A stretch of DNA of 64,000 nt, from assembly GCA_963925675.1 (NCBI GenBank), contig CAWUSW010000031.1, positions 10,706 to 74,705 on the forward strand. The letters are read 5' to 3'. The DNA is from Eutrophocola sp963925675. GTDB lineage: Bacteria > Pseudomonadota > Gammaproteobacteria > Pseudomonadales > Pseudohongiellaceae. The notes beneath the pieces are model-generated. The model saw only the letters and a program-made list of their open reading frames with translations, did no database searches and was not told the origin of the DNA. The translations under genes and the position numbers were made by a program. Positions 51,864 through 61,028 of this stretch are shown here, piece by piece (the first letter of the stretch is position 1; each line of letters starts with the position of its first letter).

Positions 51864-53321
51864 TTGGCTTACATTGACGATCTCATTGGGGATATTGAGC
51901 GCTTCTGCACACAGCAGCGTATATCCAAGTCCACTTTTGGGCTTCGGGTAGTCAATGACGGCAAACTGGTCAACCGTCTCAAGGATGGCAAAGGCATCAC
52001 TTTGAAGACTATTAACAGGATTCAGGACTACCTTGGCCTAAACGCGAACCACAACACGGAACATAATGAAAACCACGAGGGGACTGTCATGGCAACTGCA
52101 AAATCCACAAAACCTAAATTGAAAAAAGCCAGGGTAAAAGCCAAGAAACCCACCAATGTCAAAACGCCTGCCAACAAGAAAAAGAAAGCAGACGATGATA
52201 CGCCTTTTCGCTTTTATGATAATCGCCAGAATTACCTGGCCTTTATCAATACCTGTAATGAAAAGTCAGCTATTTCCCAGCGCATAGCCAAGGAACTCCA
52301 ATACATACAACCTTCCCCGCCAGCTTTTCGCATGTTTGATGCCGGCATGGGCGACGCCACTGTATTGTCAAATTGCATGCGTTATCTGCATCACAAACAT
52401 CCGACCGTGCCGCATTTCATCGTTGCCAAGGAAATAAGCATGGAAGATGTGCGTATCGGTCTCGACAAAATGATCGACCGCTTTAGTGAGCATCCTGCCA
52501 CAATTCTGGTTCTCACCAACCTGAACTATGCTGAAGCACCTAACTTGATGCCCAGGGATGTTCTCACCGCCAATGCCATGAACTGGCGCGAAATAAAACT
52601 GGAAGGCACCAATGCCTATAATTACCGTGAACAACTGGAAAGCATGCATGACATGTTTGCCGAAGGGTGGGAAACGCAAACCAGTAAAGTCTCTGGCAAC
52701 CCGGTATTCAAACGCCCCTCAGTAGTAGTGATTTACCGGGAGGATCATAAGATTCTACTGGACTCGGTTATTCCCCGACCCGGTATACAGAACTGGAACT
52801 ATGATTTCATACTCGCCTCCCAACCCTGGAGAGCCACTACATCCGCCAAGTTCAAAGCAGAAAGAATTATTGTACCTCTGGCCCGCGCCCTCGCTCCTGG
52901 CGGCAGACTCCTGGCAGTCCAATCCTGCGGCAAGGACCCGGCACAAGAACTGATTAAGCAGTTTTGGCCTGATCTCAACCCTTTCCCGGTCACCCGCCAT
53001 GACATTCTGAAGGAAGTTAAGAAGGTAATGGGGCGTGAAGCGCGAGACTATAATATTAAAGAAATGTCAGATGCCCGCTCTATCTTCAAATACAGGATGC
53101 ACGCCCTGCCCTCCGAAATTGGTGGTGCCAGCATCGGTACGTCCACCCTGTTCGCCGCATGGAATGCCTCTGTCTATGTGAACCAGATTGAAGACGTCAG
53201 AGTGGAAGAAGTCATCAAGGCGGGAGGGGGATATCTTGAATCCACATCAAAGGTTCTTAATAAACATGGGGGCTTGTGGTTTAACGACGAAACCTTTGTG
53301 GTCAGTAAACCCAGACAATAA
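51864..53321 (+). CDS. HTH-like domain fused to a methyltransferase-like domain, unknown function
   Basis: 485 residues, starting with TTG at 51864; upstream in-frame codons reach a TGA at 51798 with no ATG or GTG, and a GGAAC site precedes the TTG. Residues 1-60 look like a small DNA-binding helix-turn-helix (RISKSTFGLRVVNDG, then LVNRLKDGKGITLKTINRI). Residues about 75-110 are a lysine-rich basic linker. From about 150 a Rossmann methyltransferase-like region begins with FDAGMGDATVL (motif I), then an LAPGGRLLAVQSCG strand typical of class I enzymes. No known target family is recognised. Confidence 0.7.
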   Translation: MAYIDDLIGDIERFCTQQRISKSTFGLRVVNDGKLVNRLKDGKGITLKTINRIQDYLGLNANHNTEHNENHEGTVMATAKSTKPKLKKARVKAKKPTNVKTPANKKKKADDDTPFRFYDNRQNYLAFINTCNEKSAISQRIAKELQYIQPSPPAFRMFDAGMGDATVLSNCMRYLHHKHPTVPHFIVAKEISMEDVRIGLDKMIDRFSEHPATILVLTNLNYAEAPNLMPRDVLTANAMNWREIKLEGTNAYNYREQLESMHDMFAEGWETQTSKVSGNPVFKRPSVVVIYREDHKILLDSVIPRPGIQNWNYDFILASQPWRATTSAKFKAERIIVPLARALAPGGRLLAVQSCGKDPAQELIKQFWPDLNPFPVTRHDILKEVKKVMGREARDYNIKEMSDARSIFKYRMHALPSEIGGASIGTSTLFAAWNASVYVNQIEDVRVEEVIKAGGGYLESTSKVLNKHGGLWFNDETFVVSKPRQ

Positions 53322-53535
53322 TTTCCAGCTCTTACTGAGCTCGACCATAGCTTGTGGGCAGTATTTTCAGGAATCGTTATTTACAGGATGACGATGATGC
53401 GAACTATTGGCTAGTAGGAAAGAGTCTACATGGATGAAAACTCTTTCTATTATCTTTTGCAGTTGTGACCAAAAACCATAGCCGGTATCATTCGCGCCAC
53501 AATAATTCGCTATTTCTCCACTATCAGGTTTTAAA

Positions 53536-55593
53536 TTGAGCCAGCGCAAAATCCTAGTTACCAACGCCCTCCCTTTTGCCAATGGGCCGATTCACCTTGG
53601 ACACCTGTTGGGTTATATCCAGGCGGATATCTGGGTCCGTTTCCAGCGTATGCTCGGCAATAAAGTAGCCTATGTCTGTGCCGACGATACCCACGGTACG
53701 GCGATCATGCTAAGTGCTGAAAAGGCAAATGTTACGCCGGAAGAGTTAATCGCCCGGGTAAATCAGGAACATGCGCGCGACTTTGCCGATTTTCATGTGG
53801 ATTTCGATATTTATTACACCACGCATTCCGATGAAAACCGTGAATTGGCAAGCATGATTTATGGGCGCCTGAAAGACGCTGATAAAATTGCCCAGCGCAG
53901 TATTAGCCAGCTTTACGATCCAGAAAAAGAAATGTTTCTTTCCGACCGATTTATCAAGGGTGAATGTCCAAAATGTGGCGCAGCAGATCAGTATGGCGAC
54001 AATTGTGAAGCCTGCTCTTCTACTTATGATGCAACGGATCTAAAAAATCCTTACTCAACCATTTCCGGGGCAAGGCCAGTAAAGAAAGACAGTACTCATT
54101 TCTTTTTCAAACTTCCTGAATTTACCGACATGTTAAAAGCATGGACTCGCAGTGGCGTGTTGGCTTCCCAGGTCGCCAATAAATTATCCGAATGGCTTGA
54201 TTCTGGTTTACAGGAATGGGATATCAGCCGTGACGCGCCTTATTTTGGTTTCGAAATCCCTGGTGAAACAGGCAAATATTTTTATGTCTGGCTGGATGCC
54301 CCTATCGGCTATATGGCCAGTTTCAAAAAACTTTGCGAAACCCGCGATGATCTTGAGTTTGATGACTACTGGAATAAAGAGTCTGATACTCAGCTATATC
54401 ATTTTATCGGTAAGGATATTATTAATTTTCATGCCTTGTTTTGGCCAGCCATGCTGGAGACAGCGGGCTTCAAAAAACCGGATCTTATCAGCGTCAATGG
54501 TTTCCTCACTGTGAATGGACAGAAAATGTCCAAGTCGCGCGGGACATTCATCATGGCGGAAACTTACCTGAACTATTTAAACCCTGAATACCTGCGCTAT
54601 TACTTTGCGGCAAAACTGGGAAACACCCCTGAAGACCTGGATATGAATCTGGAAGACTTCGCGCAAAGGGTGAATTCTGATGTTGTCGGCAAAGTCGTTA
54701 ACATTGCCAGCCGCTGTGCAGGGTTTATCAACAAGAATTTTGACGGGCATCTGGGCAGCACCCTTGAAGTACCAGAATTAATCACTGAATTTCAGGAAAC
54801 CGGTAGCGAAATTTCTGCACTATTTGAAAACCGTGAATTTTCCAAAGCCATTCGACTAATCATGGCTCTTGCCGACAAGGCTAACCAGTATATTGCTGAG
54901 CAGCAGCCCTGGGTACTGGCTAAAGAAAATCCTCAGGAAGAAAGGGTTCAGGCAATCTGTTCTACCGGTCTGAATCTGTTCCGCATATTAATTGTTTATC
55001 TAAAACCTGTATTGCCAGTAATCGCAGAAAAAGTTGAAACCTTTCTACAAGTCGACCCGTTAAGCTGGCACGACTCACAAAACCTGCTTACGGAGCATAA
55101 AATTGCCCGTTTTGAACCACTAATGACCCGCATTGAAGCTTCAAAAATTGAAGAAATGGTAGATGCCAGCAAGGAAAGTCTTGTGACAGAAGAACAAACA
55201 GAAAGCAAAACCTCCAGCGCCACCTCAGCGCTTGGTAAAGACCCGATCAGCGAAGAAATTGAATTCCCTGACTTTGCCAAAGTGGATCTTAGAATCGTCA
55301 AAATCTTGCATGCTGAGCATGTAGAAGGCGCTGACAAGTTGCTTAAACTCACTCTCAGTCTTGGCCTGGATGACTCTGGAGAAGAGCTAACCCGCACGGT
55401 GTTTTCCGGCATCAAGGCAGCCTATGCACCGGAACAGCTGATTGGCATGAATACTGTCATGGTTGCAAACCTGAAACCCAGGCAAATGAAGTTCGGTCTT
55501 TCAGAAGGGATGATTCTGGCAAGTGGCGAAGGCAACAAGGTCTTTCTACTGGAACCCCATGACGGCGCCGAACCTGGCACCCGGGTTACTTAA
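53536..55593 (+). CDS. metG: Methionyl-tRNA synthetase
   Basis: 685 residues, starting with TTG at 53536 (an in-frame TAA lies 33 bp before and no ATG/GTG between). Class I motifs are HLGH (20-23) and KMSKS (about 330-334); the zinc site is CPKCG then CEAC. The catalytic, anticodon-binding and C-terminal EMAP/Trbp111-like tRNA-binding domain (about 580-685, FAKVDLRIVKI) are all present. It charges initiator and elongator tRNA-Met. metG followed by rnf/rsx genes is the order seen in Pseudomonas-type genomes. Confidence 0.96.
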   Translation: MSQRKILVTNALPFANGPIHLGHLLGYIQADIWVRFQRMLGNKVAYVCADDTHGTAIMLSAEKANVTPEELIARVNQEHARDFADFHVDFDIYYTTHSDENRELASMIYGRLKDADKIAQRSISQLYDPEKEMFLSDRFIKGECPKCGAADQYGDNCEACSSTYDATDLKNPYSTISGARPVKKDSTHFFFKLPEFTDMLKAWTRSGVLASQVANKLSEWLDSGLQEWDISRDAPYFGFEIPGETGKYFYVWLDAPIGYMASFKKLCETRDDLEFDDYWNKESDTQLYHFIGKDIINFHALFWPAMLETAGFKKPDLISVNGFLTVNGQKMSKSRGTFIMAETYLNYLNPEYLRYYFAAKLGNTPEDLDMNLEDFAQRVNSDVVGKVVNIASRCAGFINKNFDGHLGSTLEVPELITEFQETGSEISALFENREFSKAIRLIMALADKANQYIAEQQPWVLAKENPQEERVQAICSTGLNLFRILIVYLKPVLPVIAEKVETFLQVDPLSWHDSQNLLTEHKIARFEPLMTRIEASKIEEMVDASKESLVTEEQTESKTSSATSALGKDPISEEIEFPDFAKVDLRIVKILHAEHVEGADKLLKLTLSLGLDDSGEELTRTVFSGIKAAYAPEQLIGMNTVMVANLKPRQMKFGLSEGMILASGEGNKVFLLEPHDGAEPGTRVT

Positions 55594-55608
55594 GAGTCTT
55601 TCTTGAAG

Positions 55609-56379
55609 CTATATTGATGTGCTTCTTACAAGACGAGGCGAAATTTCGGAATAAGTCGCCAATGGTATTCCCTGCTTGATCCTCAATCGATAATCAATTC
55701 CCGACTTGTCATTTACCGCCAGGGATAAACGAAATCCCCCTTCGGTCTCAAGCTGCCAGAATTTCCACGATGCTGGATCATCTTGAAGCAAAGGTGAAAA
55801 GCTGACATTAATACCCGATTCGTCAGGGAAGATGAAACTGAATTCTTGCAGTGGCGTTCTTATGCCGGTACCGCAAGCCTTGAGATAAGCTTCCTTAAGT
55901 GTCCACAAATCATAGAAGCGGTTATTCCACTGGTCTACAGGAAGCGCAAGCAGTGCTTCTGCTTCATCTCTGGAAAAGTAGCGTTCAGTCAGATTTTTGA
56001 TATCTGCCTGTCTGCTCAGATATTCCACATCTATACCCACAGGATCTACCTGCATCACAGCAAGGGCGATCAGGCCATTGGTATGGGAAAGATTAAATTG
56101 CACAGTGGTCTCAATAAGCAGTTCTGGCTTGCCATGCTTGTTCGTGCCGAATTCAAGACTGGCTGGATCTTCTATATCAAGGTATTGGGCAAGAACATCG
56201 CGAACCAATGCTCTGGCCACGAGAAATTGCAGCCGATGCTGGGTAAAAATCAAACGTTCGTGCCGTGCGGCTTCCTCGACAGTTAATAGTTGTGCATACT
56301 GCTCAAGGAGAGTGGAATCTTCAACTTGCCGATAATCCACCAGCCAAATATCAATATCATTACGGGCTGTTTCCAACAT
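55609..56379 (-). CDS. 4'-phosphopantetheinyl transferase (Sfp type)
   Basis: 256 residues. The Mg/CoA-binding motifs are VGIDVEYLSR (about 113-122) and WTLKEAYLKACG (about 161-172), with the N-terminal pseudo-dimer half before them. It moves phosphopantetheine from CoA to carrier-protein serines. The long Sfp type usually serves secondary metabolism (PKS/NRPS) or fatty acid carrier proteins; no carrier protein gene lies nearby. Convergent with metG and divergent from gloA. Confidence 0.9.
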   Translation of the reverse strand: MLETARNDIDIWLVDYRQVEDSTLLEQYAQLLTVEEAARHERLIFTQHRLQFLVARALVRDVLAQYLDIEDPASLEFGTNKHGKPELLIETTVQFNLSHTNGLIALAVMQVDPVGIDVEYLSRQADIKNLTERYFSRDEAEALLALPVDQWNNRFYDLWTLKEAYLKACGTGIRTPLQEFSFIFPDESGINVSFSPLLQDDPASWKFWQLETEGGFRLSLAVNDKSGIDYRLRIKQGIPLATYSEISPRLVRSTSI

Positions 56380-56445
56380 GGCGGGAGTCTCTCATTATTG
56401 GCATAATTGTGCTACTCAAAAATTTTAATTCACCAGGATGCTGTT

Positions 56446-56829
56446 ATGCGACTATTACACACCATGTTCCGTGTTACCGACATGGACAAATCTATCGACT
56501 TTTACACTAATATTTTCGGCATGAAGCTGCTGAGAAGAAAAGATTTTCCTGAAGGAAAATTCACACTTGTTTTTCTGGGCTATGGCAATGAAGAAGAAAA
56601 CACGGTTATAGAATTAACCCATAACTGGGAAACTGACAGTTATGAATTGGGCACCGCTTATGGCCATATTGCTATTGGAGTAGAGGATGCCTATAAAGCC
56701 TGTGATGAAATCACTGCCAAAGGTGGTGATGTGGTACGCCCTGCAGGCCCCATGAAGGGGACCACTACAGTCATCGCCTTTGTTAAGGATCCTGATGGCT
56801 ACATGATCGAACTCATTGAAAGCAAGTAA
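56446..56829 (+). CDS. gloA: Lactoylglutathione lyase (glyoxalase I)
   Basis: 127 residues from ATG at 56446, with CAGGA 8 bp before; a start at 56407 would add 13 unlikely residues. All four metal ligands of the nickel-type enzyme are in their E. coli positions: His5, Glu56, His74 and Glu122. It converts the hemithioacetal of methylglyoxal and glutathione to S-lactoylglutathione. It lies between the phosphopantetheinyl transferase and rsxA, 39 bp before the latter. Confidence 0.95.
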   Translation: MRLLHTMFRVTDMDKSIDFYTNIFGMKLLRRKDFPEGKFTLVFLGYGNEEENTVIELTHNWETDSYELGTAYGHIAIGVEDAYKACDEITAKGGDVVRPAGPMKGTTTVIAFVKDPDGYMIELIESK

Positions 56830-56868
56830 AAGACCGCAAGCAAGGTCTCCAGAGATACGGCCATTTAA

Positions 56869-57444
56869 ATGACCGATATTTTCCTCATTCTTGTTGGCGC
56901 AATTCTGGTCAATAATTTTGTCCTGACACAGTTCCTCGGGCTGTGTCCTTTTATGGGTGTTTCCGGCAAGGTGGAAACAGCTATAGGCATGTCTGCAGCC
57001 ACCCTGTTTGTGCTAACCCTGGCATCGGCCTGCAGTTATCTGGTTTTTCATTACCTACTTGTGCCCCTGGGTCTCGAATACCTGAGAACCATTTCATTTA
57101 TTGTTGTTATTGCGGCAGTAGTGAGTATCACCGAAATGGTCATGCATAAAACAAGTCCTTTGCTGTATCGGGTACTGGGGATATTTCTGCCTTTAATTAC
57201 GTCCAACTGCGCTGTACTGGGTGTTGCGCTACTGAACATAAACCAGGCGCATAGTTTTGCCCAATCAATATACTATGGCTTTGGTGCTGCAACAGGCTTT
57301 TCCCTGGTGCTGATTCTATTTTCTGCCATGCGGGAAAAGCTGTCCCAATGCGATATTCCTGAACCATTCCAGGGTGCCGCTATTGCCATGATCACCGCAG
57401 GCTTGATGTCGCTGGCGTTCATGGGTTTTAGCGGCATGGTCTAA
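56869..57444 (+). CDS. rsxA: Electron transport complex subunit RsxA (RnfA)
   Basis: 191 residues with six membrane helices and RnfA signatures (NNFVLTQFLGLCPFMGVS, LPLITSNCAVLGVALLN), including the membrane cysteines. In the complete Rnf/Rsx complex RnfA and RnfE form a membrane pair carrying a [2Fe-2S] cluster and moving electrons across the membrane. It shares its last base with the first base of rsxB. In this window rsxE is absent, so RsxA lacks its usual partner unless that is encoded elsewhere. Confidence 0.94.
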   Translation: MTDIFLILVGAILVNNFVLTQFLGLCPFMGVSGKVETAIGMSAATLFVLTLASACSYLVFHYLLVPLGLEYLRTISFIVVIAAVVSITEMVMHKTSPLLYRVLGIFLPLITSNCAVLGVALLNINQAHSFAQSIYYGFGAATGFSLVLILFSAMREKLSQCDIPEPFQGAAIAMITAGLMSLAFMGFSGMV

Positions 57445-58418
57445 TGGCAACGTCATTTTTCAGTGTATTTCCCGCGCTGGTAAATCCTGTCATTGCCTTG
57501 CTGGGCATGGGACTGGGTATTGGCGCCCTTCTCGCCTTTGTCTCGAAAACTTTTCGCCTGGAATCTGATCCCGTGGTGGAAAAAATAAACGAGTTGCTGC
57601 CGCAAACTCAATGCGGTCAGTGTGGCTATCCTGGCTGCAAACCCTATGCAGAAGCCATTGCCTCGGGAGACAGCATTAATAAATGTCCACCTGGTGGCGA
57701 AAAAACCATTCTCAATCTAGCTGATTTGCTTAACCTAAAGGTGCTGCCGCTGGATGAAAGCTACGGTCATGAAGAAACAAAGAAGGTCGCCTTTATCCGC
57801 GAGGCAGAATGTATTGGCTGCGCCAAATGTATCCCCGCCTGCCCTGTGGACGCCATCCTTGGAGCACCCAAATTCATGCACACGGTTATTGAAAGCGAAT
57901 GCACCGGTTGTGATCTCTGCATTGAACCTTGTCCTGTGGACTGCATCGATTTGATTGAAGTGAGCCAGGGTTCTTTATCTTCTTCTCAGGCAATGAATGA
58001 TGAAGAATACCTTGCCTGTATTAATTGCGGCTTGTGCATAGATGAATGCCCCGTGGATATTTTGCCCCATGAACTTTATTGGGCCTGCCGTGGCGGCGAG
58101 CTGGAGCAGGCAGAGTCATTAAAGTTGATGCACTGCATAGAATGCGGAAAATGCGACAAGATATGTCCCAGTCATATTCCCCTGGTAGATTTTTACCAGT
58201 CCAGCAAGCTGGAGTTGAAGTTGCAACAACAGGAAAGAATCAAAGCAGAAAATGCCAAACAGCGTTTTGAAAACCACCAGATACGCATGGCAAAACTGGA
58301 TGCAAAAGAAGAATATCGGCGCAATAAAAGAGCCGAGCTGGCGAAACAGGACAGACAGCAGACGTCTTCAGAAAGTATTAAAGCGGCCCTGGAAAGAGTG
58401 AAAGCCCGGAAAAAGTAA
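57444..58418 (+). CDS. rsxB: RsxB fused to an RsxC-like C-terminal ferredoxin/tail region
   Basis: 324 residues, against about 190 in E. coli RsxB. Residues 1-172 are a normal RsxB: membrane anchor, the [4Fe-4S] site Cys57-60-65-81, and two ferredoxin clusters (Cys123-126-129-133 and Cys153-156-159-163). Residues about 190-324 resemble the C-terminus of RsxC: Cys192-195-198-202 (CINCGLCIDEC), a LPHELYW segment, Cys231-234-237-241 (CIECGKCDKIC), then a charged tail with AALERVKARKK like the RsxC end repeats. The NADH/FMN-binding body of RsxC is missing. Five clusters are predicted. The gene after it is unrelated. Confidence 0.88.
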   Translation: MATSFFSVFPALVNPVIALLGMGLGIGALLAFVSKTFRLESDPVVEKINELLPQTQCGQCGYPGCKPYAEAIASGDSINKCPPGGEKTILNLADLLNLKVLPLDESYGHEETKKVAFIREAECIGCAKCIPACPVDAILGAPKFMHTVIESECTGCDLCIEPCPVDCIDLIEVSQGSLSSSQAMNDEEYLACINCGLCIDECPVDILPHELYWACRGGELEQAESLKLMHCIECGKCDKICPSHIPLVDFYQSSKLELKLQQQERIKAENAKQRFENHQIRMAKLDAKEEYRRNKRAELAKQDRQQTSSESIKAALERVKARKK

Positions 58419-58483
58419 ATAACCTTTAAATTTTTCCTGTTATCTGAAAGAATCCTGTAAACCAAAATAAAGGACATGATCCA

Positions 58484-59260
58484 ATGAACAGCAAAGTCCT
58501 GAAATCATTTTTTACCATCCTGGCGCTTATTTTATCTACCTTTGCCTATGCCCAGGATCAAATAAATGGCAAACCAAATTTAAATGGCATGTGGCAGGCT
58601 CTGGGTACAGCTTACTGGGACCTGGAAGCACACAGCGCGCAAGAACTCCCCCAGATCTGGCCAATGGGTGCCTTAAGTGGCATTCCAGCCGGGCAAAGCT
58701 ATGTTGTCGGCGGCTCAATTCCCTATTTGCGCGGCAGCCGCGATAAACAACAAGAAAATAAAACTGGCTGGCCTGAAGCCGACCCCATGATCAGCTGTTT
58801 CATGCCCGGCATTCCCAGAGCCACTTATATGCCCTTCCCATTTCAGATTATCCAGAGTGACGGTGATATGCTTTTTGCCTATGCTTTTGCGACAGCAAAC
58901 CGCACTATCCATATGAGCGCAGTGGATGAAGCGCCCATTGATATGTGGATGGGTTGGTCAAAAGGTCACTGGGAAGGCGATACACTGGTTATTGAGGTCA
59001 CCTCAAACGATGACAGAACCTGGTTCGACCGAGCAGGAAATCATCACAGTTATATGATGAAAGTGACCGAACGCTATACGCCAATTGATAATGATCATCT
59101 ACTGTATGAAGCCAGCATCGAAGACCCGCTGACGTTCAGTGAACCGTGGACCATCAGCATGCCCTTATACCGCTATATCGATGCCAATGCCGAACTGCTT
59201 GAATACAAATGCGTGGAGTTCTCCGAAGAACTGCTTTACGGAGAATTTGAGAAAGAGTGA
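58484..59260 (+). CDS. Secreted protein, family unknown, beta-rich
   Basis: 258 residues with a signal peptide (1-23, ending AYA). The C-terminal half carries a pattern shared with the proteins at 59778 and 61513: GHWEGDTLVIEVT, then ERYTPID, DPLTFSEPW and an EYKCVE end. No catalytic motif is recognised. It pairs with a DUF6152-type gene 47 bp downstream, an arrangement repeated on the opposite strand. It is probably exported and soluble; the role is unknown. Confidence 0.72.
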   Translation: MNSKVLKSFFTILALILSTFAYAQDQINGKPNLNGMWQALGTAYWDLEAHSAQELPQIWPMGALSGIPAGQSYVVGGSIPYLRGSRDKQQENKTGWPEADPMISCFMPGIPRATYMPFPFQIIQSDGDMLFAYAFATANRTIHMSAVDEAPIDMWMGWSKGHWEGDTLVIEVTSNDDRTWFDRAGNHHSYMMKVTERYTPIDNDHLLYEASIEDPLTFSEPWTISMPLYRYIDANAELLEYKCVEFSEELLYGEFEKE

Positions 59261-59307
59261 GTATTTTTCACTTCTCTTTGGAAAATTCATTAAATGAGTA
59301 AAACGCC

Positions 59308-59715
59308 ATGTACAGAACACTGTTTGTCACTTTAGTACTTTTTATAAGTTCCTCAGTTCCGCTTGGCGCATTTGCCCATCATTCATTCGCCTCCGAATTT
59401 GACATCAACCAGCCTGTGGAACTTGAAGGTCTGGTTACCCGCATGCAATGGAGTAACCCCCACGCCTGGGTGCATATGGAAATCACCACGTCTGCTGGCG
59501 AGAAGCAACAATGGATGGTCGAAGGAGGTGCCCCAAATGCGCTGATAAGACGAGGCTGGAACCGTGATTCCCTGCCATCAGGAACAGCGATCAAAGTATT
59601 GGGCTATCGGGCCCGAGATGGTTCTTTCCGCGCCAATGGAACCGATATAACGTTACCGGATGGTTCCAAACTGTTTGTAGGCTCTTCAGGACGAGGTGCC
59701 CCGGGTAGTGAATAA
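59308..59715 (+). CDS. DUF6152-type secreted protein
   Basis: 135 residues: signal peptide (1-23, ending AFA) directly followed by HHSFASEFD, the mature N-terminus typical of DUF6152, then a small beta-barrel (LVTRMQWSNPHAWVHMEI, LIRRGWNRDSLPSGTAIKV). Function unknown. The HHSF motif suggests possible metal binding (inference). It is likely co-transcribed with the partner at 58484. Its stop is followed by TAGTTACAA, the same sequence that seeds the heptamer arrays elsewhere. Confidence 0.8.
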   Translation: MYRTLFVTLVLFISSSVPLGAFAHHSFASEFDINQPVELEGLVTRMQWSNPHAWVHMEITTSAGEKQQWMVEGGAPNALIRRGWNRDSLPSGTAIKVLGYRARDGSFRANGTDITLPDGSKLFVGSSGRGAPGSE

Positions 59716-59731
59716 TAGTTACAAAAGAAAT

Positions 59732-59761
59732 AAAAAAGGTGCACTTTGTGCGCCTTTTTTA
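59732..59761. terminator. Rho-independent terminator, bidirectional
   Basis: A-run, then GGTGCAC paired with GTGCGCC (one G-T pair) around TTT, then TTTTTT. It separates two convergent secreted-protein genes. Confidence 0.85.
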
Positions 59762-59777
59762 TTAGCGTAAATAACAA

Positions 59778-60902
59778 TTAATCAACTGCATCCTCTTCAC
59801 CAATTTGAATGATGTCAGCGCCTTCCTGAGGCGTAGCATAGATACTGAAACCACCGGCTCTCTCCGGCACGGTTTCGCCATTAGCCATAGCTTCAGCAAC
59901 CTGCCTTTCCCATGCTCTTTCACCACTTAATGTGTGGCCTACGGCCCCATTTCCTTCATGACAGGAATATTCATAAAGCTGGTAACCCGGCTGACTGGTT
60001 ATGGTAAAACGAAATGAAAATGGCGCTGTATAAGTTACCGGGTCATTCACAGTAATGATGTAATCAACCATTTCATCGTCAACTCTGGTCATACGTTCAG
60101 TCATTACCATTTCTTCACTGTGGCGAGTGCCATTGCCATTGCCACCAATACTGGTCTTATCAGTAAGATTGCGGGTTTCAATGACCAGCGTATCCCCATC
60201 CCAATAGCCACGAGAACTGCCCAAATATTGGCGAATCGCATCATCCGGAAAAGGACTATCATCTATGGGAATTATACGCGTGTCATGAATCATCTCGTAG
60301 GATATCACTACTGAATTGGGGGTTTGCAAAATGCGCATACCGTTACCGTAGAGTACCGGCAATACCGAACCCACGATGCCGCGACTGATACAGCGGTCAT
60401 AATTAGTAAAATCTTCCACCGTATTGAAAGGACCACTACCAAATGTGCCTTGATCCCTGGGTGCTGCTCGGGATTTACCGATTTCTGTCATTTCAGGAAT
60501 ACGACCATTTGACGGGTCTATAACCAGAGAGGTATAGCCAAAAGTTCGAATGCCATATTCATTGCGCAAAAAAGTTTCATCATTTACCGCACGATCCATT
60601 CCTGCCTGATCACGATTGGCGCGCTGCGCAAACTCTTCCGCCGTAAGGGAGGTACGCTCGCCAAATTCTTGCGGCCTGTTGGTGGGTACCCCACGCATAT
60701 CATCACTGGTCCAGATACCCTGAATATCTGGATGCCCCCAGGATGTTCTCGGTAACTGCCAGTTATTATCGGTACGGGAAGCCGCCAAGGATTCCGCCGG
60801 AACAGACCGAATATCATGCACCATCGCATCCTGAGCCAGGACGACGTTGGCAGATAACACCATAATAACAAACGTTCCGTAAGCAGTTTTTGAAGTGTAC
60901 AT
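59778..60902 (-). CDS. Secreted protein, family unknown, paralogue of 58484
   Basis: 374 residues with a signal peptide (1-23, ending VLA). It shares with the proteins at 58484 and 61513 the stretch GYWDGDTLVIETRN, then MTERMTRVDDEMVDYII, DPVTYTAPFSF and a YEYSCHEG end. The N-terminal half (TSWGHPDIQGIWTSDD, EFGERTSLTAEEF) is typical of large secreted families in marine gammaproteobacteria and acidobacteria. Function unknown. It is the third gene of a minus-strand set behind a DUF6152-type gene. Confidence 0.75.
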   Translation of the reverse strand: MYTSKTAYGTFVIMVLSANVVLAQDAMVHDIRSVPAESLAASRTDNNWQLPRTSWGHPDIQGIWTSDDMRGVPTNRPQEFGERTSLTAEEFAQRANRDQAGMDRAVNDETFLRNEYGIRTFGYTSLVIDPSNGRIPEMTEIGKSRAAPRDQGTFGSGPFNTVEDFTNYDRCISRGIVGSVLPVLYGNGMRILQTPNSVVISYEMIHDTRIIPIDDSPFPDDAIRQYLGSSRGYWDGDTLVIETRNLTDKTSIGGNGNGTRHSEEMVMTERMTRVDDEMVDYIITVNDPVTYTAPFSFRFTITSQPGYQLYEYSCHEGNGAVGHTLSGERAWERQVAEAMANGETVPERAGGFSIYATPQEGADIIQIGEEDAVD

Positions 60903-61028
60903 AGTCTTCCTCTATTACTATGTTAACGGTCTTTAGGCTGCCGTTAATACTATTGATTATAAAATGTGGCTGCCAGTGAATATTTTTATGGTTTAAAGCA
61001 AGGTATTAAGATTGTTAATAGCAAATAG

